Assembly (NCBI GenBank): GCA_014382905.1
Contig: JACNIU010000176.1
Location: 1-41,349, forward strand
DNA length: 41,349 nucleotides
Reading direction: 5' to 3'
DNA from: Desulfobacterales bacterium
Lineage (GTDB): Bacteria > Desulfobacterota > DSM-4660 > Desulfatiglandales > Desulfatiglandaceae
The position numbers and the translations under genes are program-made. The notes below the pieces were generated by a model. It was not told the origin of the DNA. It saw only the letters and a list, made by a program, of their open reading frames with translations, and did no database searches. This document shows positions 32,349 to 41,349 of this stretch, piece after piece (position 1 is the first letter of the stretch; every line of letters begins with the position of its first letter).

Positions 32349-32369
32349 ATGCGAGATGCGCCATGCGGA
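32349..32369. repeat. Three ATGCGNN words between truB and rpsO
   Basis: ATGCGAG, ATGCGCC and ATGCGGA follow in 7-base phase, 24 bases after the truB stop. The preceding bases are also GCG-rich and partly self-complementary. Confidence 0.5.
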
Positions 32370-32411
32370 AAAGAAGATTGAAATCCATATAGCACAGAGG
32401 AGGTATGAAAA

Positions 32412-32681
32412 GTGGTTTTGTCAGCGGGAGCAAAAAGAGAAGTTATTGAACGGTTTAAGGTCCACGAAAAGGATACCGGTTCGCCCGAGGTTCAGATTGC
32501 CTTACTTACCAGTCGAATCAAATATCTCACAGATCATTTCAAGCTGCACAAAAAAGATCACCATTCAAGAAGAGGTTTGCTGAAGTTGGTCGGCCAGAGG
32601 AGAAGACTTATCAATTATTTAAAAAGGAAAGATATGGAAAAATACCGGGACCTGATCAAAGAACTCGGTATTCGAAAGTAA
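32412..32681 (+). CDS. rpsO: 30S ribosomal protein S15
   Basis: S15 binds 16S rRNA early in 30S assembly. The 89-residue protein shows [38 protein letters not shown], and the terminal [21 protein letters not shown], all diagnostic. The GTG start gives the standard length and begins [24 protein letters not shown] at 32396-32404 is an excellent ribosome site 7 bases upstream. It precedes pnp, as in most bacteria. Confidence 0.97.
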   Translation: MVLSAGAKREVIERFKVHEKDTGSPEVQIALLTSRIKYLTDHFKLHKKDHHSRRGLLKLVGQRRRLINYLKRKDMEKYRDLIKELGIRK

Positions 32682-32913
32682 TGTGGTTGCATTTCGAAAG
32701 ACCTGTCCTGATTCTCAACCCGTGTTTTGGGGCCATACAATGAAGCAGAGGAAAATTCGAAATCCCTTGATTCCGGTTCATCCGGGTAAAGGCTTAAATC
32801 AAAATGCAGGCCAGAAAGGCCAATAATCATGAGCAAGACAGGATTTCTTGAGATGCGGGTTTCAAAAGGATTTCATGAATGCTTATCCAAAGGAATGAAA
32901 GGACAATATTACA

Positions 32914-35013
32914 ATGGTAAAAAATAGTTCAATCGAAATAAATGGCCAAGTCCTTAATATAGAGACAGGCCGTATTGCAAAGCAGGCAAGCGGTTCCGTG
33001 GTTGTAACATTTGGAGAGACCGTCGTATTAGTAACAGCGGTGTCTACAGATGAAGTTCGTGAAGGAATCGATTTCCTACCTCTGACCGTTGAATATCTGG
33101 AGATGTCTTATGCAGGTGGTAATATCCCGGGGAACTTTTTCCGAAGGGATATGGGAAGACCCAGTGAAAGGGAGACGCTGACGTCCCGTCTGATAGACAG
33201 GCCACTGAGGCCCCTATTCCCTGAAAACTACCATTTCGAGACCCAGGTTATTGCAACGGTGCTTTCCACCGACAAAGAGAATGAGGCCGATATGCTGGCG
33301 ATGTTAGGCGCTTCGGCCGCATTGGAGGTGTCGGATATCCCTTTTTCCGGGCCGATCGCCGGCGTTCGCGTGGGGAGAATTGATGGAAAGTTCGTTACCA
33401 ACCCCACCATCAGCCAGCAGGCTGACAGTGATATCAATTTGATCGTCGCGGGGAATCGGGATGGCGTTGTCATGGTTGAGGGCGGGTCCCTCTTTGTTCC
33501 CGAGACGGACATGATTGATGCGATCTTCTACGGTCACGAGACAATCCAGCCGATGCTCGATATGCAGGACGCCCTCAGGTCGGAGGCCGGTAAGCCAAAA
33601 CGGGTTGTCCCTCCGGCCGATGTTGACGAGGCGCTACAGGCAAAGATTATTGAAGCGGCTACCCCTCTTTTCAGAGAGGTCATTGTCACGGCAGACAAAA
33701 CCAAGCGGCAGCAGAAGAGGAAAGAGGCCGAGGAGTATACGCTAAGTTTGCTTGCCGGCGAGTATGCAGGAAAGGAATCGTTGATCAAGGAGGCCGTACA
33801 TTCCCTCGAAAAAAGAATGGTTCGCGAGATGATGCTGTCTCAAGGAAAAAGGATAGACGGACGCGCCTTTGATGAGGTCAGGAAGATTGAATGCTCGGTG
33901 GGCCTCTTGCCGCGCATCCACGGGTCTGCCCTTTTTACGCGAGGTGAGACCCAGGCAATGGTCCTGACGACCCTGGGAACCGAAAGGGACGAACAGAGGA
34001 TCGAATCGATCTATGGCGATCATTTCAGGTCATTTATGCTCCACTATAATTTTCCTCCCTACAGCGTGGGCGAGGCCAAGCGACTTGGCGGACCGGGACG
34101 CAGGGATATCGGGCACGGGGCCTTAGCCAGACGGGCCCTTTTGCCTGTGTTGCCTGACGGGGAAGATTTTCAGTACTGCATTCGAGTTGTCTCAGAAATC
34201 CTTGAGTCAAACGGTTCTTCCTCCATGGCGAGCGTGTGTGGGGGAAGTCTCTCGATGATGGATGCCGGTGTTCCCATCAAAGAACCCGTAGCCGGTGTGG
34301 CCATGGGACTTGTCACGGAGGGTGACAAGGTGGCAGTGCTTACCGATATTATCGGCGATGAGGATCATTACGGGGATATGGATTTCAAGGTAACCGGCAC
34401 ACGTGATGGGATTACAGCGTTGCAGATGGATATAAAGATCGAGCGGCTCACAAAAGAAATCATGCAACAGGCTCTTGAACAGGCGCGAGAGGGCCGCCTT
34501 TTTATTCTGGATGAGATGGCCAAGGCCATTTCCAGCCCCCGGGCAGTTGTGTCGGAATATGCCCCGATCATCACCTCAATTAAGATTAACTCTGAAAAGG
34601 TCAGGGTCCTCATCGGCCCCGGGGGCAAGACTATAAGGGAAATTTCCAATGCCTCCGGCGCCCGGATCGACGTGAACGATGAGGGAACGGTCACGGTTTC
34701 CTCTCCTGACAAAGGGTGCTCCGAGTCTGCTCTGAAGATGATCAGAGAGATTGTCCAGGAGGCGGAGGTCGGCAAGCTTTACATGGGGAAAGTGGTCAAG
34801 ATCATGGATTTTGGCGCCTTTGTAGAGATCTTTCCCGGTACCGACGGCCTGGTCCACATATCGCAACTGGCAAATGAAAGGGTCAATAAGGTTACGGATG
34901 TGCTGAATGAAGGGGATGAAGTGCTGGTAAAGGTCCTGGAAGTGGGGAATGACGGCAGGATTCGTCTCTCTCGCAAGTCTGCACTGGGAGAAAGCCTGGA
35001 TCATGTATCGTAA
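32914..35013 (+). CDS. pnp: Polyribonucleotide nucleotidyltransferase (PNPase)
   Basis: PNPase degrades RNA 3' to 5' by phosphorolysis and is the core of the degradosome. The 699-residue protein has two RNase PH domains ([21 protein letters not shown]; then [20 protein letters not shown] and [17 protein letters not shown]), the linker helix domain between them, a KH domain ([11 protein letters not shown] near residue 566) and an S1 domain ([20 protein letters not shown]). The 232-bp leader after rpsO holds a short GGCC/GGCC hairpin but no clear promoter. It overlaps the M16 gene by 11 bases. Confidence 0.97.
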   Translation: MVKNSSIEINGQVLNIETGRIAKQASGSVVVTFGETVVLVTAVSTDEVREGIDFLPLTVEYLEMSYAGGNIPGNFFRRDMGRPSERETLTSRLIDRPLRPLFPENYHFETQVIATVLSTDKENEADMLAMLGASAALEVSDIPFSGPIAGVRVGRIDGKFVTNPTISQQADSDINLIVAGNRDGVVMVEGGSLFVPETDMIDAIFYGHETIQPMLDMQDALRSEAGKPKRVVPPADVDEALQAKIIEAATPLFREVIVTADKTKRQQKRKEAEEYTLSLLAGEYAGKESLIKEAVHSLEKRMVREMMLSQGKRIDGRAFDEVRKIECSVGLLPRIHGSALFTRGETQAMVLTTLGTERDEQRIESIYGDHFRSFMLHYNFPPYSVGEAKRLGGPGRRDIGHGALARRALLPVLPDGEDFQYCIRVVSEILESNGSSSMASVCGGSLSMMDAGVPIKEPVAGVAMGLVTEGDKVAVLTDIIGDEDHYGDMDFKVTGTRDGITALQMDIKIERLTKEIMQQALEQAREGRLFILDEMAKAISSPRAVVSEYAPIITSIKINSEKVRVLIGPGGKTIREISNASGARIDVNDEGTVTVSSPDKGCSESALKMIREIVQEAEVGKLYMGKVVKIMDFGAFVEIFPGTDGLVHISQLANERVNKVTDVLNEGDEVLVKVLEVGNDGRIRLSRKSALGESLDHVS

Positions 35014-36265
35014 AACAGTACTCAAGAACGATGTCAGGATTATTTCTGAGCGATTAGAGCATCTTCGATCCGTTTCTCTGGGTATCTGGGTGAATACTGG
35101 ATCGCGCGATGAGATACGTTCGGAAAACGGGGTTTCCCACTTTATCGAGCACATGAGTTTCAAGGGGACCCGGAATCGAAGCGGTTTTCAGATTGCCAAG
35201 GATCTGGATTCAATCGGGGGGTTATCAAATGCGTTTACAAGCAAAGAAAACACCTGCTTTCACGGCAGGGTCTTGGGCAAACATTTTGGCCTCCTGGCTG
35301 ATATCCTTTCCGACATCTTTCTGAACCCGACCTTTGATCCTGTTGATATGGAGCGTGAAAGAGAGGTCATTTTTCAGGAAATCAATATGATGGAAGACAC
35401 GCCCGATGATAATCTCCACACCTTCTTCAATCTTCTTTTCTGGCCCGACCACCCTCTCGGGCGGTCTACCCTTGGGACCGGGGAAACCGTCTCGGCCATC
35501 AATAAAGACACTATCCTTGAATATATCGAGAAATCGTATGTCCCGGCGGAGATCCTTGTGGTAGCTGCAGGTGACGTGGATCACCATGAAATGGTCTCAT
35601 ATTTTGAGCCTCTTTTTGAGTCTGCGCTGGAAAGGGTCAGATTCAGTCCCGGGCGTGACGTGCCCGTATCCAGCGGGGGTGTTTCCATCCATTTTAGGGA
35701 GTTGGAACAGGTGCATATCTGCCTGGGCGGGGAAGCCCCATCCCAGATGGATGAAAGACGATTCGCGTGTGCCATATTTAATACGATTTTAGGGGGGAAC
35801 ATGAGCTCCCGTCTTTTCCAGGAGATCAGGGAAAACAGGGGGCTGGCCTATTCCGTATACTCCTTTCTATCGACGTATGTGGATGCGGGCCTATTGGGGG
35901 TTTATGCTGCAACAGAGAAAAAGAATCTCAACCGGATGCTCGAGACAATCCGATATGAAATCATGAAGTTGTGCGAGGGAGAACTGACCGAATCGGATGT
36001 GGTAGCGGCCAAAGATCATCTCGTTGGTAACATATATTTGGGTTCTGAAATCGCTGACAACCGGATGATGCGCATTGCAAGAAACGAATTTGCCTTTGGC
36101 AGATATATTGACTACGAAGAATTGGTTTCCAGCCTGGAGCAGGTCAGCCTTGATGAGGTGGTTGAGATTGCCGGAAGCATTTTCCAGGATAGCAAGCTTT
36201 CTGTTGCCGCTCTCGGTCCCTTAAAGGAAGATGACTTTGACAGGAGCCTCATCGTATACAACTGA
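35003..36265 (+). CDS. M16 family zinc metallopeptidase
   Basis: A processing-protease-like M16 peptidase of 420 residues. The inverted zinc motif H46-F-I-E49-H50 ([15 protein letters not shown]) is intact, with the distal Glu expected in the [16 protein letters not shown] segment. The C-terminal half contains the R/Y-containing [20 protein letters not shown], the usual M16 partner region. It starts at the ATG at 35003, nested in the end of pnp. A longer frame exists, but its extra residues lie in the pnp tail and are unrelated. Homologues follow pnp in many bacteria (YmxG/PqqL-like). The substrate is unknown. A dut gene often follows but is absent here. Confidence 0.9.
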   Translation: MYRKTVLKNDVRIISERLEHLRSVSLGIWVNTGSRDEIRSENGVSHFIEHMSFKGTRNRSGFQIAKDLDSIGGLSNAFTSKENTCFHGRVLGKHFGLLADILSDIFLNPTFDPVDMEREREVIFQEINMMEDTPDDNLHTFFNLLFWPDHPLGRSTLGTGETVSAINKDTILEYIEKSYVPAEILVVAAGDVDHHEMVSYFEPLFESALERVRFSPGRDVPVSSGGVSIHFRELEQVHICLGGEAPSQMDERRFACAIFNTILGGNMSSRLFQEIRENRGLAYSVYSFLSTYVDAGLLGVYAATEKKNLNRMLETIRYEIMKLCEGELTESDVVAAKDHLVGNIYLGSEIADNRMMRIARNEFAFGRYIDYEELVSSLEQVSLDEVVEIAGSIFQDSKLSVAALGPLKEDDFDRSLIVYN

Positions 36266-36446
36266 ATTGATAATGGTCTACACTCCGAGGCAAGCCGTAA
36301 ATCCCTCCGATTATCCTGCCCCTTCTTCGGTACTGACAGGGAAATAATTTGAAAACCGTACCCGAGCATTCCTCTTCGTTATTAATGACGATTTCCCATC
36401 AGGAGAGCAGCTCGCGGGCTAAACAATGGGTAAGGCTGTGTGAAAC

Positions 36447-37808
36447 ATGTCATTAAGTGATGAAAATCAGACTGAGATTATACTTGACAGTATTGCAGAA
36501 GGAGTTTTTACCGTCGATAAAGAATGGCGAATCACCTCTTTCAATCGGGCAGCGGAAAGGATTACCGGAATAAGAAAACAGGATGCCCTGGAAAGACATT
36601 GCTGGGATATCTTCCGGGCAAGTATATGCGAGAATGCTTGCGCCCTTCGTAAGACCATTGAGACCGGAGAGCCAACCGTTAACCAGACCCTGTTTATCAT
36701 CAGCTCTGACGGAGAGCGGATCCCGATTAGTATTACAACGGCGCTCCTTCGCAATGAGGCGGGCGATGTCATCGGTGGCGTGGAGACCTTTCGAGACCTG
36801 AGTGTCGTGGAGGAACTCAGAAGGGAGCTCGAAGCCCGCCATTCATTCTACGACATTATCAGCAAGAATCCCGTAATGATGCGTCTTTTTAATATGCTGG
36901 AGCAGGTCGCTGAAAGCAGCGCGACCGTACTTCTCGAGGGAGAAAGCGGCACCGGTAAGGAGCTCTTTGCAAGGGCGATCCACTCCCTCAGTGGCAGAAA
37001 AGATGGTCCACTGGTGACGGTGAACTGTGGTGCGCTGCCCGATACCCTTTTAGAGTCGGAGTTGTTTGGCTACAAAGCGGGGGCGTTCACGGATGCGAAA
37101 AAGGACAAGCCCGGGAGAATTGCCCTTGCAAAGGGGGGGACGCTTTTTTTGGATGAAATCGGCGACGTATCGCCCGCGCTCCAGGTAAGGCTCCTTCGCG
37201 TACTTCAGGAGAAGACATACGAACCGCTCGGCGGCACACAGACGGAGAAGGCTGATGTGCGCATTGTTGCGGCCACCAACAGGAACCTTCAGGATCTGGT
37301 ATCAGAAGGCACGTTCCGTGCGGACCTCTACTACCGCATCAATGTGGTAAGGTTACTCCTCCCGCCCCTGCGGGACAGAACCGAGGATATCCCTCTCCTG
37401 GCCAACCACTTTATACGAAAGTTCAATATCCTGAGCGGGAAAGATATCCAGGGCCTTTCACCAGAGGTGCTCGCCATCCTCATGTCGCACGGTTTCCCCG
37501 GGAACGTCCGCGAGCTTGAGAACATCCTGGAATACGGTACAGTGGTGTGCAAAAACAGCTACATTACCGTGGGGCACCTCCCGGACCACCTTCTACCGGG
37601 AACAAACGGGGCTAAGAAAATTACTCTTCAAGGGAGTTGTGACGGCAAATTTTCCTGGAACGATCTGGAGAAGAGTTTTCTCATCGAGACCCTCAATGAA
37701 AACAGATGGAGCCGTGCCGCCACCGCAAGGCAATTGGGTATTCATACGAGCACCCTGTGGCGCAAGATGAAACGGTTGAATATCAAGAGCCCGGAAAATG
37801 AAGGATAG
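36447..37808 (+). CDS. PAS-domain sigma-54-dependent transcriptional activator
   Basis: A 453-residue enhancer-binding protein without a receiver domain. Residues about 10-125 form a PAS domain that contains a Cys pair (RASICENACALRKTIETGEP), recurring in related regulators and possibly redox- or metal-linked. The AAA+ domain follows, with Walker A LLEGESGTGKELFARAIH, ESELFGYKAGAFTDAKK and Walker B GGTLFLDEIGDV. The C-terminal Fis-type helix-turn-helix is NRWSRAATARQLGIHTSTLW. The sigma-54 contact loop reads GAFTDA in place of GAFTGA. It lies directly before a sigma-54 promoter and the metF-hdrA genes, so it very likely controls them. The 181-bp gap before it contains nothing I can assign. 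Confidence 0.9.
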   Translation: MSLSDENQTEIILDSIAEGVFTVDKEWRITSFNRAAERITGIRKQDALERHCWDIFRASICENACALRKTIETGEPTVNQTLFIISSDGERIPISITTALLRNEAGDVIGGVETFRDLSVVEELRRELEARHSFYDIISKNPVMMRLFNMLEQVAESSATVLLEGESGTGKELFARAIHSLSGRKDGPLVTVNCGALPDTLLESELFGYKAGAFTDAKKDKPGRIALAKGGTLFLDEIGDVSPALQVRLLRVLQEKTYEPLGGTQTEKADVRIVAATNRNLQDLVSEGTFRADLYYRINVVRLLLPPLRDRTEDIPLLANHFIRKFNILSGKDIQGLSPEVLAILMSHGFPGNVRELENILEYGTVVCKNSYITVGHLPDHLLPGTNGAKKITLQGSCDGKFSWNDLEKSFLIETLNENRWSRAATARQLGIHTSTLWRKMKRLNIKSPENEG

Positions 37809-37838
37809 GTTTTCCCTGATCCTCAGACTTTGTGAATT

Positions 37839-37854
37839 ATTGCACGAATGCAAT
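37839..37854. promoter_or_regulatory. Palindromic candidate activator site
   Basis: ATTGCACGAATGCAAT is a perfect dyad, ATTGCA and TGCAAT around 4 bases, 30 bases after the activator stop codon. A weaker relative (ATTGCACATACGCAG) begins at 38068. Both lie a few hundred bases upstream of the sigma-54 promoter at 38265, where enhancer sites are usual. The rest of the 37809-38451 gap shows no recognisable gene. Confidence 0.45.
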
Positions 37855-38225
37855 CCCGCCTTATAGTCCTCTTCCGCGGAAAACGATTATAGGAGGGCGC
37901 CTGTCTACCAAATGTCCTGGTGCCGATAAGGACGGTGTTCCTTTTTCTTCAAAGACTTACGTCTCCCACTTACCCATTTCAGATAAAGGCCGTTTTCTTA
38001 CTTGCCGGGCAGCCGTTCGGTTCCTTCACCACGAATACTGCGTCTGTGCGATTTCCTTGCCAGAAAGTATTGCACATACGCAGCATGATCGCTGCAGCCC
38101 ATAGCGTGAAAGGGTGTATTCGGGTAAAGCGATTCAGCCTCTTGCGCACCTTTCGTGTTTAGCGGTTACGTCTGTGAATAATTAGGAAAAACGGGTACTT
38201 ATTAAAAGGTAGCCTCAAATTTATC

Positions 38226-38243
38226 AGGGTGCGACCGCACCCT
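38226..38243. promoter_or_regulatory. 18-base perfect palindrome upstream of sigma-54 promoter
   Basis: AGGGTGCG and CGCACCCT flank AC, giving an uninterrupted 8-base dyad ending 22 bases before the -24 box. It could be a binding site for a dimeric regulator or an RNA hairpin. Confidence 0.4.
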
Positions 38244-38264
38244 CCCACCGTCACCGCTCTCCAG

Positions 38265-38280
38265 TGGCACGAAAAGTGCT
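38265..38280 (+). promoter_or_regulatory. Sigma-54 promoter of metF-hdrA
   Basis: TGGCACGAAAAGTGCT matches TGGCACGNNNNTTGCW at all but one position (G for T). GG (38266-38267) and GC (38278-38279) are 10 bases apart. Transcription would start near 38291, with a 160-base leader before the gene at 38452. Confidence 0.6.
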
Positions 38281-38451
38281 GAAGTGCCTTCTCAATGTTC
38301 GTAGACAGACCCTCATCGATTGAAGCCCTGTTTTGAGACGCATGTTGATCTTTCGGTTTGCATCCGACTTGAGGCCGATAGATAGAAGGGGTCGCTTTGT
38401 GAGAGAGGAGCATCTTCTATTTCATCTTTTTTAAGGAAGGGAAAGAAGTAT

Positions 38452-39324
38452 ATGAGTTTTAGAAAAAGATTGTTGGCTGGTGAATTTGTTGTCCTCGCCG
38501 AGATGGACACCCCAAAGGGTGTGGATATCTCCGATTTGATTAACAACGCGCGGCGGATCAAGGGAAGCGTTGATGCGGTCGTGGTTCCTGACATGGACAA
38601 GGACGCAATGAGGATCAGCGCGTTGGGTGGGGGTGTGCTCATGCAGCAACAGGGGCTTGAGGCGATTATTCGGGTCTGTTTTAGAGATAGAAACCGGGTT
38701 GCCCTGCAGGGAGAGATTCTGTCCGCCCATGTTCTGGGTATTCAAAGCCTCATTGTTGTGCCGGGAGAGGACGTGAGTTTAGGCGATCACATTGAAACCA
38801 AAGCGGTGAATGATCTTGATGAGATAGGCCTCCTTAAGGCTATTCAGTCTCTTGAGGATGGGGTCGATATGGCGGGTTTTGACCTAAAAGGGTCTCCCAG
38901 TTTTACTGTGGGGTGCACGGTTGCGCCCTATGTTGACGAAGAGGAGATGAAACGGGAGATTGAATTTACTGAGAAAAAGATAGTGGCAGGGGCAGAATTC
39001 GTCATTGCGCCGCCGGTCTATGACGTGGACTGGTTCGCCAAATTCATGGAAGGTGCAGGGTCACTGGGCGTTCCCATTATTCCGACCGTCTTCCTCCTAA
39101 AGTCGGTGGGGATTGCCAGGTATATTTCGATCAATGAGCCCAGCGCGCACCTCCCGGAAGACCTTATCACACGGATCAGGAAATCTTCAGACCGGGCCAA
39201 CGAATGCGTCAAGATTGCCGGAGATACCATAAAAAGTCTGAAGGCGCTATCCCAGGGAGTACAGATCGACGCGCTCGGTTGGGAACATGTGATCCCTGCC
39301 ATTTTAGAGCACGCTGGGATGTGA
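38452..39324 (+). CDS. Methylenetetrahydrofolate reductase (MetF-like)
   Basis: A 290-residue TIM-barrel protein related to MetF, which interconverts methylene- and methyl-tetrahydrofolate with FAD. It shows VVLAEMDTPKGVDISDLINN (substrate-side strand), VDAVVVPDMDKDAMRISAL, the ALQGEILSAHVLGIQSLIVV stretch and FDLKGSPSFTVGCTVAPY, then AGAEFVIAPPVYDVDWF and VPIIPTVFLLKS. These follow the MetF order. A good purine-rich ribosome site precedes the ATG. hdrA follows 116 bases later, the arrangement used in acetyl-CoA-pathway anaerobes where MetF is coupled to Hdr-type electron transfer. Direction of the reaction in the cell is not known from sequence. Confidence 0.8.
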   Translation: MSFRKRLLAGEFVVLAEMDTPKGVDISDLINNARRIKGSVDAVVVPDMDKDAMRISALGGGVLMQQQGLEAIIRVCFRDRNRVALQGEILSAHVLGIQSLIVVPGEDVSLGDHIETKAVNDLDEIGLLKAIQSLEDGVDMAGFDLKGSPSFTVGCTVAPYVDEEEMKREIEFTEKKIVAGAEFVIAPPVYDVDWFAKFMEGAGSLGVPIIPTVFLLKSVGIARYISINEPSAHLPEDLITRIRKSSDRANECVKIAGDTIKSLKALSQGVQIDALGWEHVIPAILEHAGM

Positions 39325-39440
39325 CAACCAACTTCGAAGCCGCAAAGATGATAAATTCGTAAGAAGTCCTCTTTTCTGACTTTTTGCGAGAGATGAAACA
39401 TTCAAATCCAATCCGTAAGAGATGAGAGAATAGAGTCAAA

Positions 39441-41349
39441 ATGGGTAACCAAATCAGTTCTTCAGTAAGCAATAGAGTACTTGTGGTTGGTGGCGGGATT
39501 GGCGGGATCAAGACAGCACTGGATTTGGCAGAAGCCAAGCGCGATGTGGTTCTTGTGGACAAGGCATATTCTATCGGTGGCTTCATGACACAGTTAGACA
39601 GGACCTTCCCCACCAATAATTGCGATTTATGCACCATATCCCCTTTCTTGTCTGAAAGCGGTCGAAACCTTCATATTGAACTTCTCACCATGACGCAGGT
39701 AACCGATGTGAAAGGGGATGCGGGTAATTTCACTGTATTCCTCCTTACCAAGCCAAGCTTTGTTGATGTGAGCAAGTGCACGGCATGCGGAGATTGTCTC
39801 AAGGAGTTTCCCGAATGCGTGCGTTTTACGCCGGGGCTTGACCATCGGGCGCCCACGTGTATGCGCTATCCTCAGGCCACCCCTAACGCGTATTCGATCG
39901 ATATTGAGAAATGCAGTGATTTAGATGCGCTTGTCAAGGTGTGCCCGGCTGGTGCCATCATCCCGGACGACACCGACAGAATTCGAGCGCTTGACGTGGG
40001 CGCAATCGTGCTCGCAACCGGTGCTGATCTGTTCAATCCGGACGGCCTCACCGATTTCGGGAGCGCAAAGTATCCCAACGTGGTAACGGGTTATGATTAT
40101 GAGCGCATTTTATCTGCATCCGGCCCTACCGGCGGCATACTGGTGCGTCCTTCGGATGGGAAGGCGCCGAAAAAGATAGCCTGGATTCAGTGTGTGGGAT
40201 CACGGGGAATCAAGGCCCCGCATGTATCTTACTGCTCGAGCGCTTGCTGTATGTATGCCATAAAAGAGGCCATCGTCACGAAGGAACGGTTTAAGGACAG
40301 TATTGAAACCACCTTGTTCTATATGGATATGCGAACCTCTGGGAAAGATTATGAACTCTATTACCAGAGGGCAAGAAATGAATATGGGATCAACTTCGTT
40401 CGCAGCCGACCACACACCATTGAGGAAATCCCTGAAACTGGCGATCTTTCAATAGCCTACGCGACGACCCGGAGCAGCACGCTCAAAAAAGATGTCTTTG
40501 ACATGGTTGTACTTTCAACAGGATTCCGGGTCCCTCCGGATGTGGTTGAACTTGCCGGGAAGTTGGGAATTGAATTGAACCAGCACAACTATGCGAAAAC
40601 CACCAGCTTTGATCCGGTGGCCACTTCGAGAGCCGGAATATATGTCTGTGGCCTCTTTGAAGGCCCCAAAGACATCCCTGAAACCATGGTTCAGGCAAGT
40701 GCTGCCGCGCATAAAGCATCCACGAATCTGTGTTCGTTCCCGGAGCAGGCAATAGATTCAGAGGTTTTCCCTCCGGAAAAAGATGTTGTGGGTCTCGACA
40801 CACGAATTGGCGTCTTTGTCTGTGACTGCGGCCATAATATCGGTGGCATTATTGATGTGGACGAGGTGGTGGAATATGCTGCGGGTCTTCCTGATGTTGT
40901 TGTCTCACAAATGATCGGGCATGGTTGCAGCAGGGATTCTCTTGCCAAGATCGAGTCTGAGATCCAGACCCATGACCTCAATAGGGTCATTATCGGGGGC
41001 TGTTCACCGAGAAGTCATGAGACCCTCTTTCAGGATACTGTTCGAAGAGCAGGTCTGAACAAATACTTGGTGGAGATCGCCAATATCCGGGACCAGGATA
41101 CCTGGGTTCACTTTGATCGGCCCGAAGATGCCTCAGATAAGGCGAAAGACCTGATTCGTATGGCAGCGTGCAGTGTCGCCCTTACGCATCCGCTAAAAGG
41201 CCATGTGGTTCCCGTAAACAAATCCGTCCTGGTGGTCGGCGGGGGAGTGGCCGGCATGAACACGGCCCCGGGCCTTGCAGACCAGGGGTTAAAGGGTTTT
41301 TTGGCGGAAAAGTCCAATGCCCTGGGAGGGGGGGCGACAAAGCTTCGCA
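39441..41349 (+). CDS. HdrA-like iron-sulfur flavoprotein, tandem, truncated by window
   Basis: The frame is open from the ATG at 39441 to the window end (636 codons). Module 1 begins at once with an FAD Rossmann loop (VLVVGGGIGGIKTALDLAEA, residues 13-32), then a Cys pair C61/C64 (FPTNNCDLCTISPF) and C113-x2-C116-x2-C119 with C126 (CTACGDCLKEFPEC). A reduced second cluster site follows, with only C158 and C168 (CSDLDALVKVCPAGAI), then YCSSACCMYAIKEA. Module 2 starts near residue 456 (IGVFVCDCGHNIGG, IGGCSPRSHETLF) and reaches a second FAD loop (VLVVGGGVAGMNTA). This is the HdrA/QmoA-type scaffold used in flavin-based electron transfer. Partner HdrBC or MvhD subunits would lie beyond the window. 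Confidence 0.88.
   Translation, partial: MGNQISSSVSNRVLVVGGGIGGIKTALDLAEAKRDVVLVDKAYSIGGFMTQLDRTFPTNNCDLCTISPFLSESGRNLHIELLTMTQVTDVKGDAGNFTVFLLTKPSFVDVSKCTACGDCLKEFPECVRFTPGLDHRAPTCMRYPQATPNAYSIDIEKCSDLDALVKVCPAGAIIPDDTDRIRALDVGAIVLATGADLFNPDGLTDFGSAKYPNVVTGYDYERILSASGPTGGILVRPSDGKAPKKIAWIQCVGSRGIKAPHVSYCSSACCMYAIKEAIVTKERFKDSIETTLFYMDMRTSGKDYELYYQRARNEYGINFVRSRPHTIEEIPETGDLSIAYATTRSSTLKKDVFDMVVLSTGFRVPPDVVELAGKLGIELNQHNYAKTTSFDPVATSRAGIYVCGLFEGPKDIPETMVQASAAAHKASTNLCSFPEQAIDSEVFPPEKDVVGLDTRIGVFVCDCGHNIGGIIDVDEVVEYAAGLPDVVVSQMIGHGCSRDSLAKIESEIQTHDLNRVIIGGCSPRSHETLFQDTVRRAGLNKYLVEIANIRDQDTWVHFDRPEDASDKAKDLIRMAACSVALTHPLKGHVVPVNKSVLVVGGGVAGMNTAPGLADQGLKGFLAEKSNALGGGATKLR

Noticed and set aside
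37832-38162. Two overlapping forward frames after the sigma-54 activator
   Set aside because: No ribosome site or recognisable motif. The region behaves as regulatory DNA.

Overview
The window reads as a chromosomal stretch of an anaerobic, Gram-negative member of the Desulfobacterota (former Deltaproteobacteria). Three things point there: lipid A and inner-core LPS genes (lpxC, waaA, lpxK, an lpxL-type acyltransferase, waaF, gmhB, waaC), with lnt and mltA, show an outer membrane; a MetF-like protein followed by a large HdrA-like flavoprotein is typical of sulfate-reducing or syntrophic Desulfobacterota; and two good sigma-54 promoters sit near an NtrY-type kinase and a PAS/AAA+ sigma-54 activator. 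The genus cannot be named from this sequence alone.

Layout. 1-450: a truncated DUF1638 gene and a short decayed element with terminal inverted repeats that still carries the start of a REP-associated (Y1) transposase. 471-4884: dtd, a B12-binding-type radical SAM gene on the opposite strand, then a leftward run pcm, unknown gene, flavodoxin, larB. 5064-8154: glyQ-glyS. 8158-9354: mltA. 9645-13901: a sigma-54 promoter, lpxC, a DUF4390 gene and an NtrY-like kinase. 13945-14167: a 223-bp element bounded by perfect 33-bp inverted repeats. 14208-20653: waaA, lpxK, lpxL-type gene, waaF, gmhB, waaC and a Trm112-like zinc ribbon. 20698-24309 (leftward): corC-type gene, lnt, and a separate radical SAM gene. 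24527: tRNA-Gly(CCC). 24844-36265: the classical cluster rimP-nusA-ylxR-infB-DUF503-rbfA-nrnA-truB-rpsO-pnp and an M16 protease. 36447-41349: sigma-54 activator, a 640-bp regulatory gap with a second sigma-54 promoter, metF-like, and hdrA running off the end.

How the genes work together. The left and middle parts build the envelope: LpxC commits to lipid A; LpxK and the acyltransferase finish it; WaaA adds Kdo; GmhB makes heptose precursor; WaaC and WaaF add heptoses; Lnt matures lipoproteins; MltA trims murein. The right part is translation and RNA turnover. The end is C1/electron metabolism, probably controlled by the adjacent sigma-54 activator.

The most unusual signal belongs to none of these genes. 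At about ten places the DNA falls into degenerate tandem words of exactly 7 bases (sometimes 9). The words change along an array while the 7-base phase is kept, and words recur at distant sites, partly as reverse complements. The arrays concentrate at stop codons (radical SAM, unknown gene at 3796, glyQ, waaA, gmhB, and just after DUF503 and truB), and two lie inside reading frames (waaA, lpxK), where they encode extra low-complexity loops.
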